From Caulobacter sp. FWC26 (GTDB lineage: Bacteria > Pseudomonadota > Alphaproteobacteria > Caulobacterales > Caulobacteraceae): DNA of 64,000 nt. Location: assembly GCF_002742645.2 (NCBI RefSeq), contig NZ_CP033875.1:3822001-3886000 (forward strand). The letters run 5' to 3'. The first letter of the stretch is position 1. The number at the start of each line of letters is the position of its first letter. The notes beneath the pieces are model-generated. The model saw only the letters and a program-made list of their open reading frames with translations. It did no database searches and was not told where the DNA came from. The position numbers and the translations under genes are program-made. Below are positions 28,648 through 39,531 of the stretch, piece by piece.

Positions 28648-28677
28648 TTGGGCCTCTAACCTGAATTAGAGGCCCAA
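28648..28677 (-). promoter_or_regulatory. 12-bp perfect hairpin adjoining a start codon
   Basis: TTGGGCCTCTAA at 28648-28659 pairs with TTAGAGGCCCAA at 28666-28677 around a six-base loop. On the minus strand it ends three bases before the ATG of the membrane-protein gene, and its 3' arm contains AGAGG. It could be the terminator of the upstream gene (ending at 28715), a translational switch, or both. Confidence 0.6.
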
Positions 28678-28714
28678 GACTATTAAACTATCGCAATGTC
28701 TGGTTGCCGATCGC

Positions 28715-29041
28715 TCAGCCGACTTCCTTCAGGCCGGTCAGGCCCTCTTCGATCGGCTTCAGGGCGCCGCCCATGCGGGTGCGCACGCCCAGACGCAGGC
28801 GGGTTTCATCCAGCTGGCTGTGCACGTCGACCATCGCCGTACGGGCGGCGACCAGCGCCTGCATCGCTTCGGCGACCTTGACGCTGACGTCGTGACCGAA
28901 GGTCGCCGACAGGTTGAGATCCTTCCGCGCCTGCATCAGCTCGGCCATCATCTCGCCGACTTCCGCCACCGCAGCGTCAACCGCAGCTTCGGTTGCGTAC
29001 AGCTTGGTAGCCACGCGCTTCGCAACAAAAACCTTTTCCAC
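28715..29041 (-). CDS. Conserved-looking helical protein, unknown function (108 aa)
   Basis: 108 residues, beginning MEKVFVAKRVATKLYATEAA and mostly amphipathic helix (VDAAVAEVGEMMAELMQARKD, VAEAMQALVAARTAMVDVHSQ), which suggests a coiled coil or helical bundle. There is no signal peptide, membrane segment or cysteine. Codon use is normal and the start is an ATG. Its promoter would lie in the 171-bp gap shared with the divergent hybrid kinase. I do not recognise the family. Confidence 0.7.
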   Translation of the reverse strand: MEKVFVAKRVATKLYATEAAVDAAVAEVGEMMAELMQARKDLNLSATFGHDVSVKVAEAMQALVAARTAMVDVHSQLDETRLRLGVRTRMGGALKPIEEGLTGLKEVG

Positions 29042-29212
29042 GCCCGCCTCCAGTTAATGAAACACTAATGAAGAAGGTAAACGGAATGTAAACGCGGAGG
29101 CAACGCGAAAATGTGCGTTAGCGTTGTTTTGTCGCGCTACTCTCGCAACCGCCGGAAGCGAAACGTTAGGAACATTCAGGCATACTCTCGTTACAAGTGA
29201 GTCCTGGGTGCG

Positions 29213-31096
29213 ATGACCACAAAGCGCAACCATAACGTGTCGAGCCACGCGCCTTTGCAGGCGCGAATCGCCGGCGTGGCCCTGGCCACCACGGTGCTGG
29301 CGCTGGTCGCCGCGTGCCTGTGCTTCATGCTCCAGCAGTGGAGCGTGGCGCGGCAGGAAGCGCGCGCCAATCACGAGGTGCTCGTGCAGATGGCCGCCGC
29401 CGGCGCCGCCGCGCCTCTGGCGGATCACAACATGGTCGGCGTCTACCGGGCCTTGGAGGCCGTGGCCAAGGCGCCCGGCGTCGCCAGCGCGCGCATCATC
29501 GACGCCAAGGGCCGGACCGTCGCCCAATTGGGGGAAGTCAATCCGTCCGACGTCGACACCCTGCGCCGACCGATCAAGCTGTCGACCCAGACCATCGGAA
29601 CGCTGGTGCTGGTGGCCAAGCACCCACGCCTGGCCCAGACCCTGGCCCGCGACCTGGCTCTCACCGGTGCGCTGTTCTTCGGCGCCGCGGGCCTGGCGAT
29701 CCTGCTGGCCAACAGCCTGGCCCGTCGCCTGGCCGCGCCGATGGAGCGCCTTTCCGACGCGATGCACGAAACCGCGGTCGGCGGCCGCTTCAAGTCGGTG
29801 GAGGAGACCGCCGACGATGACGTCTTCCGCAGCCTGACTGAAAGCTTCAACCACCTGGTCGCGCGCCTGGAGTGCAACGACCAGGACCTACGCGGCGCGA
29901 TGGCCGAACTGGTCAAGGCGCGCGATGACGCCAACACCGCCAACGTCCTGAAGTCGCACTTCCTGGCGAACATGAGCCATGAGATCCGCACGCCCCTGAA
30001 CGGCGTTCTGGCCATGGCCGACGTGATGGCGATGGACAAGCTGAGCGATGTGCAGCGCGAACGCCTGTCGGTCATCCGCGAATCCGGCGCGGTGCTTCTG
30101 GGGGTTCTGAACGACGTGCTCGACCTGTCCAAGATCGAGGCCGGACGCCTGGAGATCGAGGACCGTCCCTTCGACATCGCCCAACTGGCGCAGTCGATCC
30201 GCGAGACCTTCGCGCCGCAGGCCCGCGCCAAGGGCTTGGCGTTCGAAGTCGCGGTGGCGCCGGAAGCCCAGGGCCTGTGGCGTGGCGACGCCGATCGCCT
30301 GCGCCAGATCCTGAATAACCTGGTCTCCAACGCCCTCAAGTTCACGCTGGAGGGCGCGGTCGCGGTGCGCTTTGCGTCCGCCGAGGACGGCTCGGGCCTG
30401 CGGATAGACGTCGCCGACACCGGCATTGGCATCTCGGCCGACATCCTCCCGCGACTGTTCGACAAGTTCGTGCAGGCCGACAGTTCGACCACGCGGCGTT
30501 TCGGCGGCTCGGGGCTGGGCCTGGCGATCTGCCGCGAACTCTCCACGCTGATGGGCGGCTCGATCAAGGTGCAGAGCCGCGAAGGCCGTGGCTCGACCTT
30601 CACCGTTCTGGTCGCCGTGCGGCGGGAAGAAACCCTGACCGACGTTCACTACATTGACGATGGCGACCCGGTCGCCGTCCAGGCCCCGACTGCGCCGCCC
30701 CGCCTGCGCGTCCTGGCGGCCGACGACAATCCGACCAACCAGAAGGTCGTCGCCGCCGTTCTGGCGCCCTTGAGCGCAGAGGTCACCCTGGTCGACGATG
30801 GCGCGGCCTGCGTCGAGGCCTGGAAGAGCGGCGACTTCGATATCGTGCTGATGGACATCCATATGCCCGTCGTGGACGGCGTCGAGGCCGCTCGGATGAT
30901 CCGCGCCCTGGAGCGCGAGGAAAAGCGCTCCCGCACGCCGATCATCGCCGTCACCGCGAACGCGCTGGCCCATCAGGTCGAGGAGTATCTGGCCGTGGGC
31001 ATGGACGGTCACGTGGCCAAGCCGATCGAGGTCAGCAAACTCTACGAGGCCATCGAGGCTGCGATGGCGAACAAGCGGCTGTCCCACGCGGCCTGA
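29213..31096 (+). CDS. Hybrid sensor histidine kinase with HAMP domain and receiver
   Basis: 627 residues. TM1 (about 19-43) and TM2 (about 143-163, LALTGALFFGAAGLAILLANS) flank a ~100-residue periplasmic sensor. A HAMP domain (about 165-220, RRLAAPMERLSDAMHET) follows. HisKA has FLANMSHEIRTPLNGVL with His256. The ATPase domain has LNNLVSNALKFT, VADTGIGI and GGSGLGLAICREL. The C-terminal receiver has AADDNPTNQKV, the acceptor Asp548 in VLMDIHMPVVDG, and VAKPIEVSKLYEA. It starts at ATG 29213. A His-phosphotransfer partner and response regulator must lie elsewhere. The ligand is unknown. Confidence 0.92.
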   Translation: MTTKRNHNVSSHAPLQARIAGVALATTVLALVAACLCFMLQQWSVARQEARANHEVLVQMAAAGAAAPLADHNMVGVYRALEAVAKAPGVASARIIDAKGRTVAQLGEVNPSDVDTLRRPIKLSTQTIGTLVLVAKHPRLAQTLARDLALTGALFFGAAGLAILLANSLARRLAAPMERLSDAMHETAVGGRFKSVEETADDDVFRSLTESFNHLVARLECNDQDLRGAMAELVKARDDANTANVLKSHFLANMSHEIRTPLNGVLAMADVMAMDKLSDVQRERLSVIRESGAVLLGVLNDVLDLSKIEAGRLEIEDRPFDIAQLAQSIRETFAPQARAKGLAFEVAVAPEAQGLWRGDADRLRQILNNLVSNALKFTLEGAVAVRFASAEDGSGLRIDVADTGIGISADILPRLFDKFVQADSSTTRRFGGSGLGLAICRELSTLMGGSIKVQSREGRGSTFTVLVAVRREETLTDVHYIDDGDPVAVQAPTAPPRLRVLAADDNPTNQKVVAAVLAPLSAEVTLVDDGAACVEAWKSGDFDIVLMDIHMPVVDGVEAARMIRALEREEKRSRTPIIAVTANALAHQVEEYLAVGMDGHVAKPIEVSKLYEAIEAAMANKRLSHAA

Positions 31097-31242
31097 CGCA
31101 CCGGTGGATCGCTCGGCCAGACGCGGCACCAACATGAACGCAACATAACGAGGGTCTCAGAACCGCTTCAGGCGGGACGTGTTTCTCTGCAGTCAACGTC
31201 GCTTCCCCCCGCGACGCAGACAGTTCGAAAGGAACCGAACCG

Positions 31243-31608
31243 ATGAAGAAGATCCTGATCCCGATCGTTGCGGTCTCGGCCCTGGCGGCCGCCACCGTTC
31301 CCGCCGTGGCTTCGGCCCAGTCGATCAATGAGCGCCAGGACCGCCTGGAGCGCCGTATCGACATGGGCCTGCGCAATGGCTCGCTGACGCGTACTGAGGC
31401 CTATCGCCTGCGCGCCGAGCTGCGCGAAACCGCCCGGCTTGAGCACCGCTACCGCTACAACGGCCTGAGCCGTTGGGAACGCGCCGACCTGGATCGCCGC
31501 TTCGACCGCATCAGCGCCCAGATCCGCTATGAGCGCCACGATCGCGACTATGGCTACGGCTATGGCTACGGCCACGATCGCGACTATCGCGGCGACCGTC
31601 GCTGGTAA
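31243..31608 (+). CDS. Small exported protein with Tyr/Gly-rich tail, unknown function
   Basis: 121 residues with a classical signal peptide: MKKILIPIVAVSALAAATV, ending PAVASAQ, with cleavage likely after ASA. The mature part is highly charged (ERQDRLERRIDMGLRNGSLTR, repeated RxE/RxR helices). It finishes with a tail of alternating Tyr-Gly and His-Asp-Arg-Asp-Tyr units. Similar small periplasmic proteins respond to envelope or metal stress in alphaproteobacteria, but no function is established. AAAGGAACC precedes the ATG. Confidence 0.78.
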   Translation: MKKILIPIVAVSALAAATVPAVASAQSINERQDRLERRIDMGLRNGSLTRTEAYRLRAELRETARLEHRYRYNGLSRWERADLDRRFDRISAQIRYERHDRDYGYGYGYGHDRDYRGDRRW

Positions 31609-31614
31609 CCGCGC

Positions 31615-32442
31615 CTATAAGGAGCCCGGCTCCAGCCGGAGCCGGCTCTCCAGCACCGTCACGCCGCGGCCGCGCAACAAAACGCGCGCGCCGCGGCGTT
31701 CGCATTCCAGGTCACCGCCCCGGCCGGGGTAGGCCTGATGAAACTTGAGGACCCCTGCGTTCAGCTTGTCGCCATAGAGCGGCGACAGAATGCAGTGCGC
31801 CGAGCCGGTGGTCGGATCTTCGGGAATGCCAAAGCCCGGCGCGAAGAAGCGACTGACCACGGCGTAGGGCGCTCCGGGATCGGCCCGCGCGACCACCACG
31901 ACCTGCCCGGCGCCGCCGCTGGTCTCACCGCCAATCGCTTTCAAGGCTGAAAAATCGGGACGCAGGGCCCGGACCGTGGCCTCGTCCTCCAGAACCGCGA
32001 CCAGATAGGCGCCGGCCCACACCTCGCGCGGGGTGACGCCGAGGGCGTCGGCCAAGCCCTCGGGCGCTGCAACCTGGTGGGGCGGATCGGCCGGGAAATC
32101 CATCTCCAGCCCGCCGTCCGCCCGCCGAACCGTCAATGGCCCCGAAAGCGTATCGAAGGTCAGCAAGGGCACGTCGACGCCCAGTTCGGCGAACAGCGCA
32201 TGCGCCGCCGCCAGCGTGGCGTGACCGCAAAGCGGGACTTCCAGTGTCGGGGTGAACCAGCGCAGACCATAACGCGCCGGGTCGGCGGTCTTCAGCAGAT
32301 AGGCGGTCTCGGCCTGGTTGTTCTCGGCCGCGAGAGCCTGCAGCCAGCCGTCAGCGGGCCATGCCTCGAGCGGCTCGAGCACACAGGCGGGATTGCCCTT
32401 GAAGGGCGCGCTGGCGAAGGCGTCGATGGTCCACTGCCGCAT
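31615..32442 (-). CDS. PhzF family isomerase-like protein
   Basis: 275 residues with the two-domain diaminopimelate-epimerase-like fold. The N-terminus reads [20 protein letters not shown]. The catalytic Glu lies in NQAETAYLL, and [22 protein letters not shown] and [16 protein letters not shown] are family signatures. PhzF makes phenazines in pseudomonads, but most homologues have unknown substrates and no phenazine genes are present here. ATG 32442 (MRQWT) is preferred over the longer frame from 32466. Two tandem inverted repeats lie 70-106 bp upstream. Confidence 0.92.
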   Translation of the reverse strand: MRQWTIDAFASAPFKGNPACVLEPLEAWPADGWLQALAAENNQAETAYLLKTADPARYGLRWFTPTLEVPLCGHATLAAAHALFAELGVDVPLLTFDTLSGPLTVRRADGGLEMDFPADPPHQVAAPEGLADALGVTPREVWAGAYLVAVLEDEATVRALRPDFSALKAIGGETSGGAGQVVVVARADPGAPYAVVSRFFAPGFGIPEDPTTGSAHCILSPLYGDKLNAGVLKFHQAYPGRGGDLECERRGARVLLRGRGVTVLESRLRLEPGSL

Positions 32443-32511
32443 GAGGAAGGCTCCCGCGAAATCCAATGGACATCGCTGTTATGCCCGCCGCGACGGCCCC
32501 GCAAAGGCTTT

Positions 32512-32548
32512 ATTGTTCCGATGACAATAAGATTGTCCCGATGACAAT
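32512..32548. promoter_or_regulatory. Tandem inverted-repeat operators ATTGT(C/T)-CCGAT-GACAAT
   Basis: Two 17-bp boxes occur, ATTGTTCCGATGACAAT at 32512-32528 and ATTGTCCCGATGACAAT at 32532-32548. They start exactly 20 bp apart, two helical turns. The arms ATTGTC/GACAAT are perfect in the second box and have one mismatch in the first. They lie between the end of the nucleotidyltransferase gene and the PhzF start, the expected place for a regulator of the PhzF gene. Confidence 0.65.
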
Positions 32549-32554
32549 GAGCCG

Positions 32555-33139
32555 TCAGGGCTCGATCGAGATTTCCGGCCAGCGCGCCTTGGCCGAGGCC
32601 GTGGTCCGCTCCCAGCCGCCCGCCCCTTTCACCCGCAGGGGGTTCGGTCGCAGGCGAAGCGCGAACAGATCCTCCAGCCCGAACGGCGCCCAGACGCTCA
32701 GACGGTCGTCGGGCTCGAGCCGCACCCCGACGCAGAAGGCCGTGGCGACAAAGCGCTTCAAGGCCGCGGCGCTGTTCTCCAGCGGCGGGTAGGGCTCGTC
32801 GGCGCCGAACTTCTTGTTGAACCAGAGATGCACCCGCGCCTGGTTGCGAACCTCGACAAGGTCGCGCAACGGCGGTTCGAAGGCCGCAGCGACGCGCTTG
32901 ATGACGACGTCCTCGGCCTCGTAGGAGGTGTCACTGTCGTCGTGATAGGCGACGTCGTAATCCTTGATGCCATAGTCGGGCGCGCGGCCCGTCAGCTGGT
33001 TCCAGACCGGCTGGTAGACCGCGCCCGAAAAGACCATCCAGTCGGGCAGGTCGAGCGCGCGAACAGTCTCCAGCACGCGCATCGTCGTCGGAACACCGCG
33101 CACGATCTCGATGAAGCGATCTTCAAGGTTCGTGGTCAT
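32555..33139 (-). CDS. Nucleotidyltransferase family protein (DUF925/COG3575-like)
   Basis: 194 residues. WMVFSGAVYQPVWNQLTG, followed by IKDYDVAYHDDSDTSYEAED with its DxD-type acidic pair, is the conserved core of the DUF925 nucleotidyltransferase-like family. RVHLWFNKKFG and CVGVRLEPDDRLSVWAPFGLEDLF are further family motifs. The substrate is unknown. Its ATG overlaps the thiD stop (ATGA at 33136-33139), so it is translationally coupled to thiamine kinase; a link to thiamine metabolism is possible but unproven. Confidence 0.88.
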   Translation of the reverse strand: MTTNLEDRFIEIVRGVPTTMRVLETVRALDLPDWMVFSGAVYQPVWNQLTGRAPDYGIKDYDVAYHDDSDTSYEAEDVVIKRVAAAFEPPLRDLVEVRNQARVHLWFNKKFGADEPYPPLENSAAALKRFVATAFCVGVRLEPDDRLSVWAPFGLEDLFALRLRPNPLRVKGAGGWERTTASAKARWPEISIEP

Positions 33140-33939
33140 GCCCGCAGCGTCCAGCCGTGGTCGAGCGGTCCATGGCCAGCGCCCAGCCCCGGCGCTCGCA
33201 GCATGGCCTCGTGAACATAGTTCCAGGCCTGGGCGACCGCGTCCTCCAGGCGCAGGCCGCGCGCCAGGCCCGCCGCGCAGGCCGAGGCCAGGGTGCAGCC
33301 GGTGCCATGCGTGTGGCGAGTGTCGATGCGTTCGCCCTCGAACGTGGTCTCGCCCGCCGCGGTCATCAGGATGTCGACCACCCGGTCGCCGGCGACGTGG
33401 CCGCCCTTCATCAGCACCGCCTGGGCGCCCATCGCCAGCAGGACCTCGCCGGCCCGGCGCAGATCGTCCGTGGTCTCGACGCCAAGACCGGTCAGCGCGG
33501 CCGCCTCGGGCGCGTTGGGGGTCAGCAGGGCCGCGCGCGGGATCATCAGGCTCTTGACCGCGCCGATCGCCGCCTCGGCCAGCAGGGGCGCGCCGCCCTT
33601 GGCGACCATGACCGGGTCCACCACCGCCGGGACGCCGCCGGCATGATCAAGGCATTGCGCCACGGTCTCGACCACTGCCGCGTCGCCCAGCATGCCGGTC
33701 TTGATCGCGTCCGCGCCAATATCGTCCAGCACCGCCCTGGCCTGCGCCGCGATCACGTCCAGGGGAATGGGGTGAACACCGGTGACCCCCAGCGTGTTCT
33801 GCACCGTCACGGCGGTGATCGCCGTGGCCGCATAGCCCCCCAGGGCGGTGATGGTCTTGATGTCGGCCTGAATCCCCGCCCCCCCGCCGGAATCCGAACC
33901 AGCGATGACGAGAACACGGCCTTTGGGCGCTTGTGACAT
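33136..33939 (-). CDS. thiD: Hydroxymethylpyrimidine/phosphomethylpyrimidine kinase
   Basis: It phosphorylates HMP twice to HMP-PP for thiamine synthesis or salvage. The 267-residue ribokinase-fold protein starts with VLVIAGSDSGGGAGIQADIKT. VDPVMVAKGGAPLL and the anion-hole/catalytic motif HTHGTGCTLASACAAGLARG are diagnostic. No TPP riboswitch is seen upstream. It follows folP at about 60 bp on the same strand. Confidence 0.96.
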   Translation of the reverse strand: MSQAPKGRVLVIAGSDSGGGAGIQADIKTITALGGYAATAITAVTVQNTLGVTGVHPIPLDVIAAQARAVLDDIGADAIKTGMLGDAAVVETVAQCLDHAGGVPAVVDPVMVAKGGAPLLAEAAIGAVKSLMIPRAALLTPNAPEAAALTGLGVETTDDLRRAGEVLLAMGAQAVLMKGGHVAGDRVVDILMTAAGETTFEGERIDTRHTHGTGCTLASACAAGLARGLRLEDAVAQAWNYVHEAMLRAPGLGAGHGPLDHGWTLRA

Positions 33940-33999
33940 TCCTGATTCTTAGGCGGGAATCGGGCTCGAACAAAGCGTGATCAGTCCCGCGCCCACAGC

Positions 34000-34818
34000 T
34001 TATGCCGTGCGATCACGGATCGCCGCCAGGACGTCCAGCGCCTGGACCGTCTCGCGCACGTCGTGAACCCGCACGGCCGCGACGCCGGCCTGGGCGCCCG
34101 CCAGATGCGCGGCGATCGACCCGCCCAGGCGATCGCTCGCCGCATTAGCCGAGGGGTCGACGCCGGCGATGAAGCGCTTGCGGCTGGCGCCCAGCAGGAT
34201 CGGATAACCGAGGTCGACGAAGCGCGGCAGGGCGGCCAGCAGGGCCAGATTATGCTCCAGCGTTTTGCCAAAGCCGATGCCGGGATCCAACCAGATCTTC
34301 TCGCGCGCCACGCCGGCCGCCATCGCCGTGAACGCGCGGGCCAAGAGAAACGCCTCGACCTCGGCGACCACGTCGTCATAGCGGGGCGCGTCCTGCATCG
34401 TGCCGGGCTGGCCCAGCATATGCATCAGCACCACCTCGCACCCCAGGTCGGCGGCGACCTCCGGCGCCTCCGGCGAGAAGCGCAGCGCGGTCACGTCGTT
34501 CCAGATCGTCGCCCCGGCCTTGATCGCCGCGCGGGCCACGCCGGGCTTCATGGTGTCGATCGAGATCGGGATGTCGCTGGCCTTGCGGATCGCCTCGATC
34601 AGCGGGACCACCCGCAGGATCTCATCGAACTCCGAGACCGGCGCCGCGCCCGGCCGGGTGCTCTCGCCGCCGATGTCCAGGATGTCCGCGCCCTGCGCGA
34701 TCAGCCGTCGCGCATGCTCGACCCCGTCGGCGGCCGACAGGAACTGGCCGCCGTCCGAAAAGCTGTCGGGCGTGACATTGACGATGCCCATGACACGAGG
34801 GCGAGTTGGCGCGGTCAT
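34000..34818 (-). CDS. folP: Dihydropteroate synthase
   Basis: It condenses p-aminobenzoate with 6-hydroxymethyl-dihydropterin pyrophosphate in folate synthesis and is the target of sulfonamides. The 272-residue TIM barrel has MGIVNVTPDSFSDGGQF at the N-terminus, then DIGGESTRPGA, PISIDTMKP and LLGASRKRFIAGV. All are standard pterin- and pABA-site motifs. The ATG start is at 34818. No other folate-synthesis gene is adjacent; fau, which recycles 5-formyl-THF, is 20 kb away. Confidence 0.96.
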   Translation of the reverse strand: MTAPTRPRVMGIVNVTPDSFSDGGQFLSAADGVEHARRLIAQGADILDIGGESTRPGAAPVSEFDEILRVVPLIEAIRKASDIPISIDTMKPGVARAAIKAGATIWNDVTALRFSPEAPEVAADLGCEVVLMHMLGQPGTMQDAPRYDDVVAEVEAFLLARAFTAMAAGVAREKIWLDPGIGFGKTLEHNLALLAALPRFVDLGYPILLGASRKRFIAGVDPSANAASDRLGGSIAAHLAGAQAGVAAVRVHDVRETVQALDVLAAIRDRTA

Positions 34819-34864
34819 GAGGGCGTTCTAAGCCCTTGCGGCCCCGGCGTCATGCCTGACGGCG

Positions 34865-35188
34865 TCAGCCCGAGCGGCCCATCTTGCGGCACACGTTTTG
34901 GACGCGAACAGCCACGTCAAGCCCGCCGTCTCTATCGTTCTGCGCCAGCGAGAGCGCTCGGTCGCATCGGCCCTCGTTGATCAGGGAGGCCAACTGACGC
35001 GCCAGCACCCATCGACTCGCCTGAGTGACCGAGCGATCAGGCGGTCCTACGGCCAAGGCCGGATCGGACGGGCCCTTCGGCGTGGTCAGCGGAGCGTAGG
35101 AAGGATCGGCGCGAGACTGGGCGACAGCTTGGCCTCCAGCGGTGATGACCAGGAGGACGGCGAGAAGCGTGGGACTGGCATGGCGCAC
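34865..35188 (-). CDS. Small exported protein, unknown function
   Basis: 107 residues from GTG at 35188, which has GGGGGAG six bases upstream; a TTG at 35203 is less likely. Residues 5-24 (SPTLLAVLLVITAGGQAVAQ) form a signal peptide with an AVAQS-type cleavage site. The mature part contains a Pro-rich segment and a helical end (VLARQLASLINEGRCDRALSL) with two cysteines that could form a disulfide (GRCDR and NVCRK). No family is recognised. Confidence 0.7.
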   Translation of the reverse strand: MRHASPTLLAVLLVITAGGQAVAQSRADPSYAPLTTPKGPSDPALAVGPPDRSVTQASRWVLARQLASLINEGRCDRALSLAQNDRDGGLDVAVRVQNVCRKMGRSG

Positions 35189-35306
35189 CGCAAACTCCCC
35201 CAAGGCTAAAACGACAATCGCACAGGTCGTATTCTTCGGCGAGAATATCCGAAGTAGAAGCGGCTGTCTGCGTGAAATCGGGCTTGGCCTTATCGTCTCT
35301 CGCGCT

Positions 35307-37412
35307 CTACGCCTCGCGCAGCATCCGGTCGACCCGGCCGGCCAGATCGCCGATCGCGAACGGCTTGGTCAGCACCTCCATGCCCTGTTCGATATGGCCG
35401 TGGTTGAGCACCGCGTTCTCCGCGTAGCCGGTGATGAACAGCACCTTGAGGTCGGGCAGCACCGCCCGGGCGCCGTCGGCGACCTGTCGTCCGTTCAGCC
35501 CGCCCGGAAGGCCCACGTCCGTGATCAGCAGGTCGATCCTGCGGCCAGATTGCACGAGGCGCAGGCCCGACGCGCCGTCCGGCGCCTCCAGGCAGGCGTA
35601 ACCCAGCTCGGCCAGAGCGTCGACGACCAGCATCCGCACCGTCGGCTCGTCGTCGACGACGAGCACGGTCTGGCCGGCATGGGCCTGTGAGGTCGCGGCG
35701 ATCGGGGCTTCGTCCTCAACCTCCTCCTCGCCCAGGTGTCTTGGCAAATAGAGACAGACGATCGTCCCGTGCCCCACCTCTGAATAGATCCGCACGTGCC
35801 CGTGCGACTGGCGGGCGAAGCCGTACACCATCGACAACCCAAGGCCCGTGCCCTGGCCAAGCGGCTTGGTGGTGAAGAACGGGTCGAACACGCGCTCGAG
35901 CGTCGCCTTGTCGATGCCTGTCCCGGTGTCGCTGACGCTGACCGACACATACTGGCCCGGATCGAGCCCCTGCTCGCGGGCGGCGCGCTCGTCCAGCCAG
36001 CGGTTGCGCGTCTCCAAGGTGATTCTGCCACCGTCGGGCATCGCGTCGCGCGCGTTGATGCACAGGTTCAACAACGCGTTCTCGAGCTGGTTGGCGTCCA
36101 CCAGGGTCGGCCACAGACCCGCCCCTGCGATCATCTCGACATGGATCGACGGCCCGACCGTGCGCCGCACCAGCTCCACGAAGTCCGCCATCAGACGGTT
36201 GATGACGACCGGGCGCGGCGCCAGCGTCTGGCGGCGAGAGAAGGCCAGCAGCCTGTGTGTCAGCGCCGCCGCGCGCCGCGCCGCGCCCTGCCCGGCCGCC
36301 AGATACCGATCGACATCCGCCGCCCGCCCCTGGGCCAGTCGCGAGGCGATCATCTCGAACGCGCCTGAGATGCCCGCCAGCAGGTTGTTGAAGTCGTGCG
36401 CCAGCCCCCCGGTCAGCTGTCCGACGGCCTCCATTTTCTGCGCCTGGCGCAGCGCCTCTTCGGTGCGCTCACGCTCGGTGAGGGCCTGGGCGATCCGGCT
36501 CTCAAGCGTCTCATTGAGCCCGCGAAGCTCTGCCTCGGCGCGCTTGCGGGCGGTGACGTCCTGGAACAGCACCGCCACCTGCTTCAACTCCGGGGGCTCA
36601 ATGCGGAACGACGACAGCTCCAGATGACGGCCGGTCGCCACCAGCTCCTGCTCGAAGCGGATCGGCTCGCCCGTCCGCAGCACCGCGCCGTACCGGGCCA
36701 CCCAGGCGTCGGCCTCGTCCGGCACCATGGCGCGGAGCGTCTGGCCCACGACGTTGGGGATGCCCGCGTGCCGCTCATAGGCGGCGTTGGCCATGATGTG
36801 GATGTAGTCGCTGTCAGGGCCGTGCGGACCGTCGAAGAACTCGATGACGCAGAACCCTTCGTCCATCGACTCGAACAGGGCCTGATAGCGAAGCTCGTCG
36901 GCGCGATGCGCGCGCTCCTGGCGCACGCGCTCGGTGATGTCGTTGCAGAGGATCAGGACGCCGCGAACCGCGCCGTCCTCGTCCCGGACCGGAGAGAGCA
37001 TCAGGTTGCACCAGGCGGCCTCGCCGTTCTGGCGCGTAAACGCGACATACTCCCGAACAAGGCTCTCGCCGGCCCTGGCCGACTCCAGCATCGGCAGGGC
37101 GTCGGGGACCGGGAAGACCTCCGCGAACGACGCCCCCAGGGCATTGGGCGCGAGCAGACCGCGCGCCGCGTCGTTGTGCAGAAGAACCCCGTCCTGGCCC
37201 CAGGCCAGCAACGACGGAATGGGCGAGGCCAGCATCAGCCCGGCCACCGTTCGGAGCGCAGGAGACCAGGCCTCAAGCGCGCCGAGGGCCGTCGCGGACC
37301 AGTCGCGCGCGGCGATGATCTCGGCCATCGGGCCGCCGACGTTCAGAAAAGCCGGCCGCCCCGGGCGGTCTGAAGAGCCTGCCGGCTCGTCGGTCGCGGA
37401 CAAGGTTTCCAA
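35307..37412 (-). CDS. Cytoplasmic PAS-PAS hybrid histidine kinase with receiver
   Basis: 701 residues, no membrane segment. Two PAS-type sensor domains (about 30-165, ending VLILCNDITERV; and about 175-295, ending VLFQDVTARKRAE) lead through a coiled coil. HisKA is of the AHDFNNLLAGI type (HWE-neighbouring PAS/NtrB-like subgroup), with His in LAHDFNNL. The ATPase domain shows NLCINARDAMPDGG, VSDTGTGI and GQGTGLGLSMVYG. The receiver (about 585-700) has VVDDEPTVRM, Asp in LLITDVGLPGG, and LTKPF. The start is TTG at 37412. Signal and partner are unknown. Confidence 0.9.
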   Translation of the reverse strand: METLSATDEPAGSSDRPGRPAFLNVGGPMAEIIAARDWSATALGALEAWSPALRTVAGLMLASPIPSLLAWGQDGVLLHNDAARGLLAPNALGASFAEVFPVPDALPMLESARAGESLVREYVAFTRQNGEAAWCNLMLSPVRDEDGAVRGVLILCNDITERVRQERAHRADELRYQALFESMDEGFCVIEFFDGPHGPDSDYIHIMANAAYERHAGIPNVVGQTLRAMVPDEADAWVARYGAVLRTGEPIRFEQELVATGRHLELSSFRIEPPELKQVAVLFQDVTARKRAEAELRGLNETLESRIAQALTERERTEEALRQAQKMEAVGQLTGGLAHDFNNLLAGISGAFEMIASRLAQGRAADVDRYLAAGQGAARRAAALTHRLLAFSRRQTLAPRPVVINRLMADFVELVRRTVGPSIHVEMIAGAGLWPTLVDANQLENALLNLCINARDAMPDGGRITLETRNRWLDERAAREQGLDPGQYVSVSVSDTGTGIDKATLERVFDPFFTTKPLGQGTGLGLSMVYGFARQSHGHVRIYSEVGHGTIVCLYLPRHLGEEEVEDEAPIAATSQAHAGQTVLVVDDEPTVRMLVVDALAELGYACLEAPDGASGLRLVQSGRRIDLLITDVGLPGGLNGRQVADGARAVLPDLKVLFITGYAENAVLNHGHIEQGMEVLTKPFAIGDLAGRVDRMLREA

Positions 37413-37505
37413 CGGCGGCGTCCCCCTCGGCCGCGCCTGACGGCCAAGCTTCTAACGGGCGTTACGGCCCATGGTTGCACGTCCTCGCCAGAATCCGAGC
37501 AAGAA

Positions 37506-37538
37506 AAAAGCCGGCCCTTTCGAGCCGGCCTTTTCCTG
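37506..37538 (-). terminator. Terminator of ftsH
   Basis: On the minus strand GGCCGGCTCG-AAAG-GGCCGGC forms a stem followed by a TTTTTT run, about 20 bases after the ftsH stop. Confidence 0.85.
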
Positions 37539-37556
37539 ACCTCCAGCCCTCGCCCG

Positions 37557-39437
<1,881 letters not shown>

Positions 39438-39531
39438 ACGCCTTGTCTTCCCAGCGAGTAGGGTCTTCCCGAATAGGGCTCTCGACCACCCAAGATAGGG
39501 GGTCGCGGGCGCTTGCGCCACGGACGTGACA

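Noticed and set aside
31615..32442. Phenazine biosynthesis assignment for the PhzF-family gene
   Set aside because: No other phz genes are present and most PhzF homologues have unrelated or unknown functions.
33940..34000. TPP riboswitch before thiD
   Set aside because: The gap between folP and thiD is only about 60 bp and shows no thi-box sequence.
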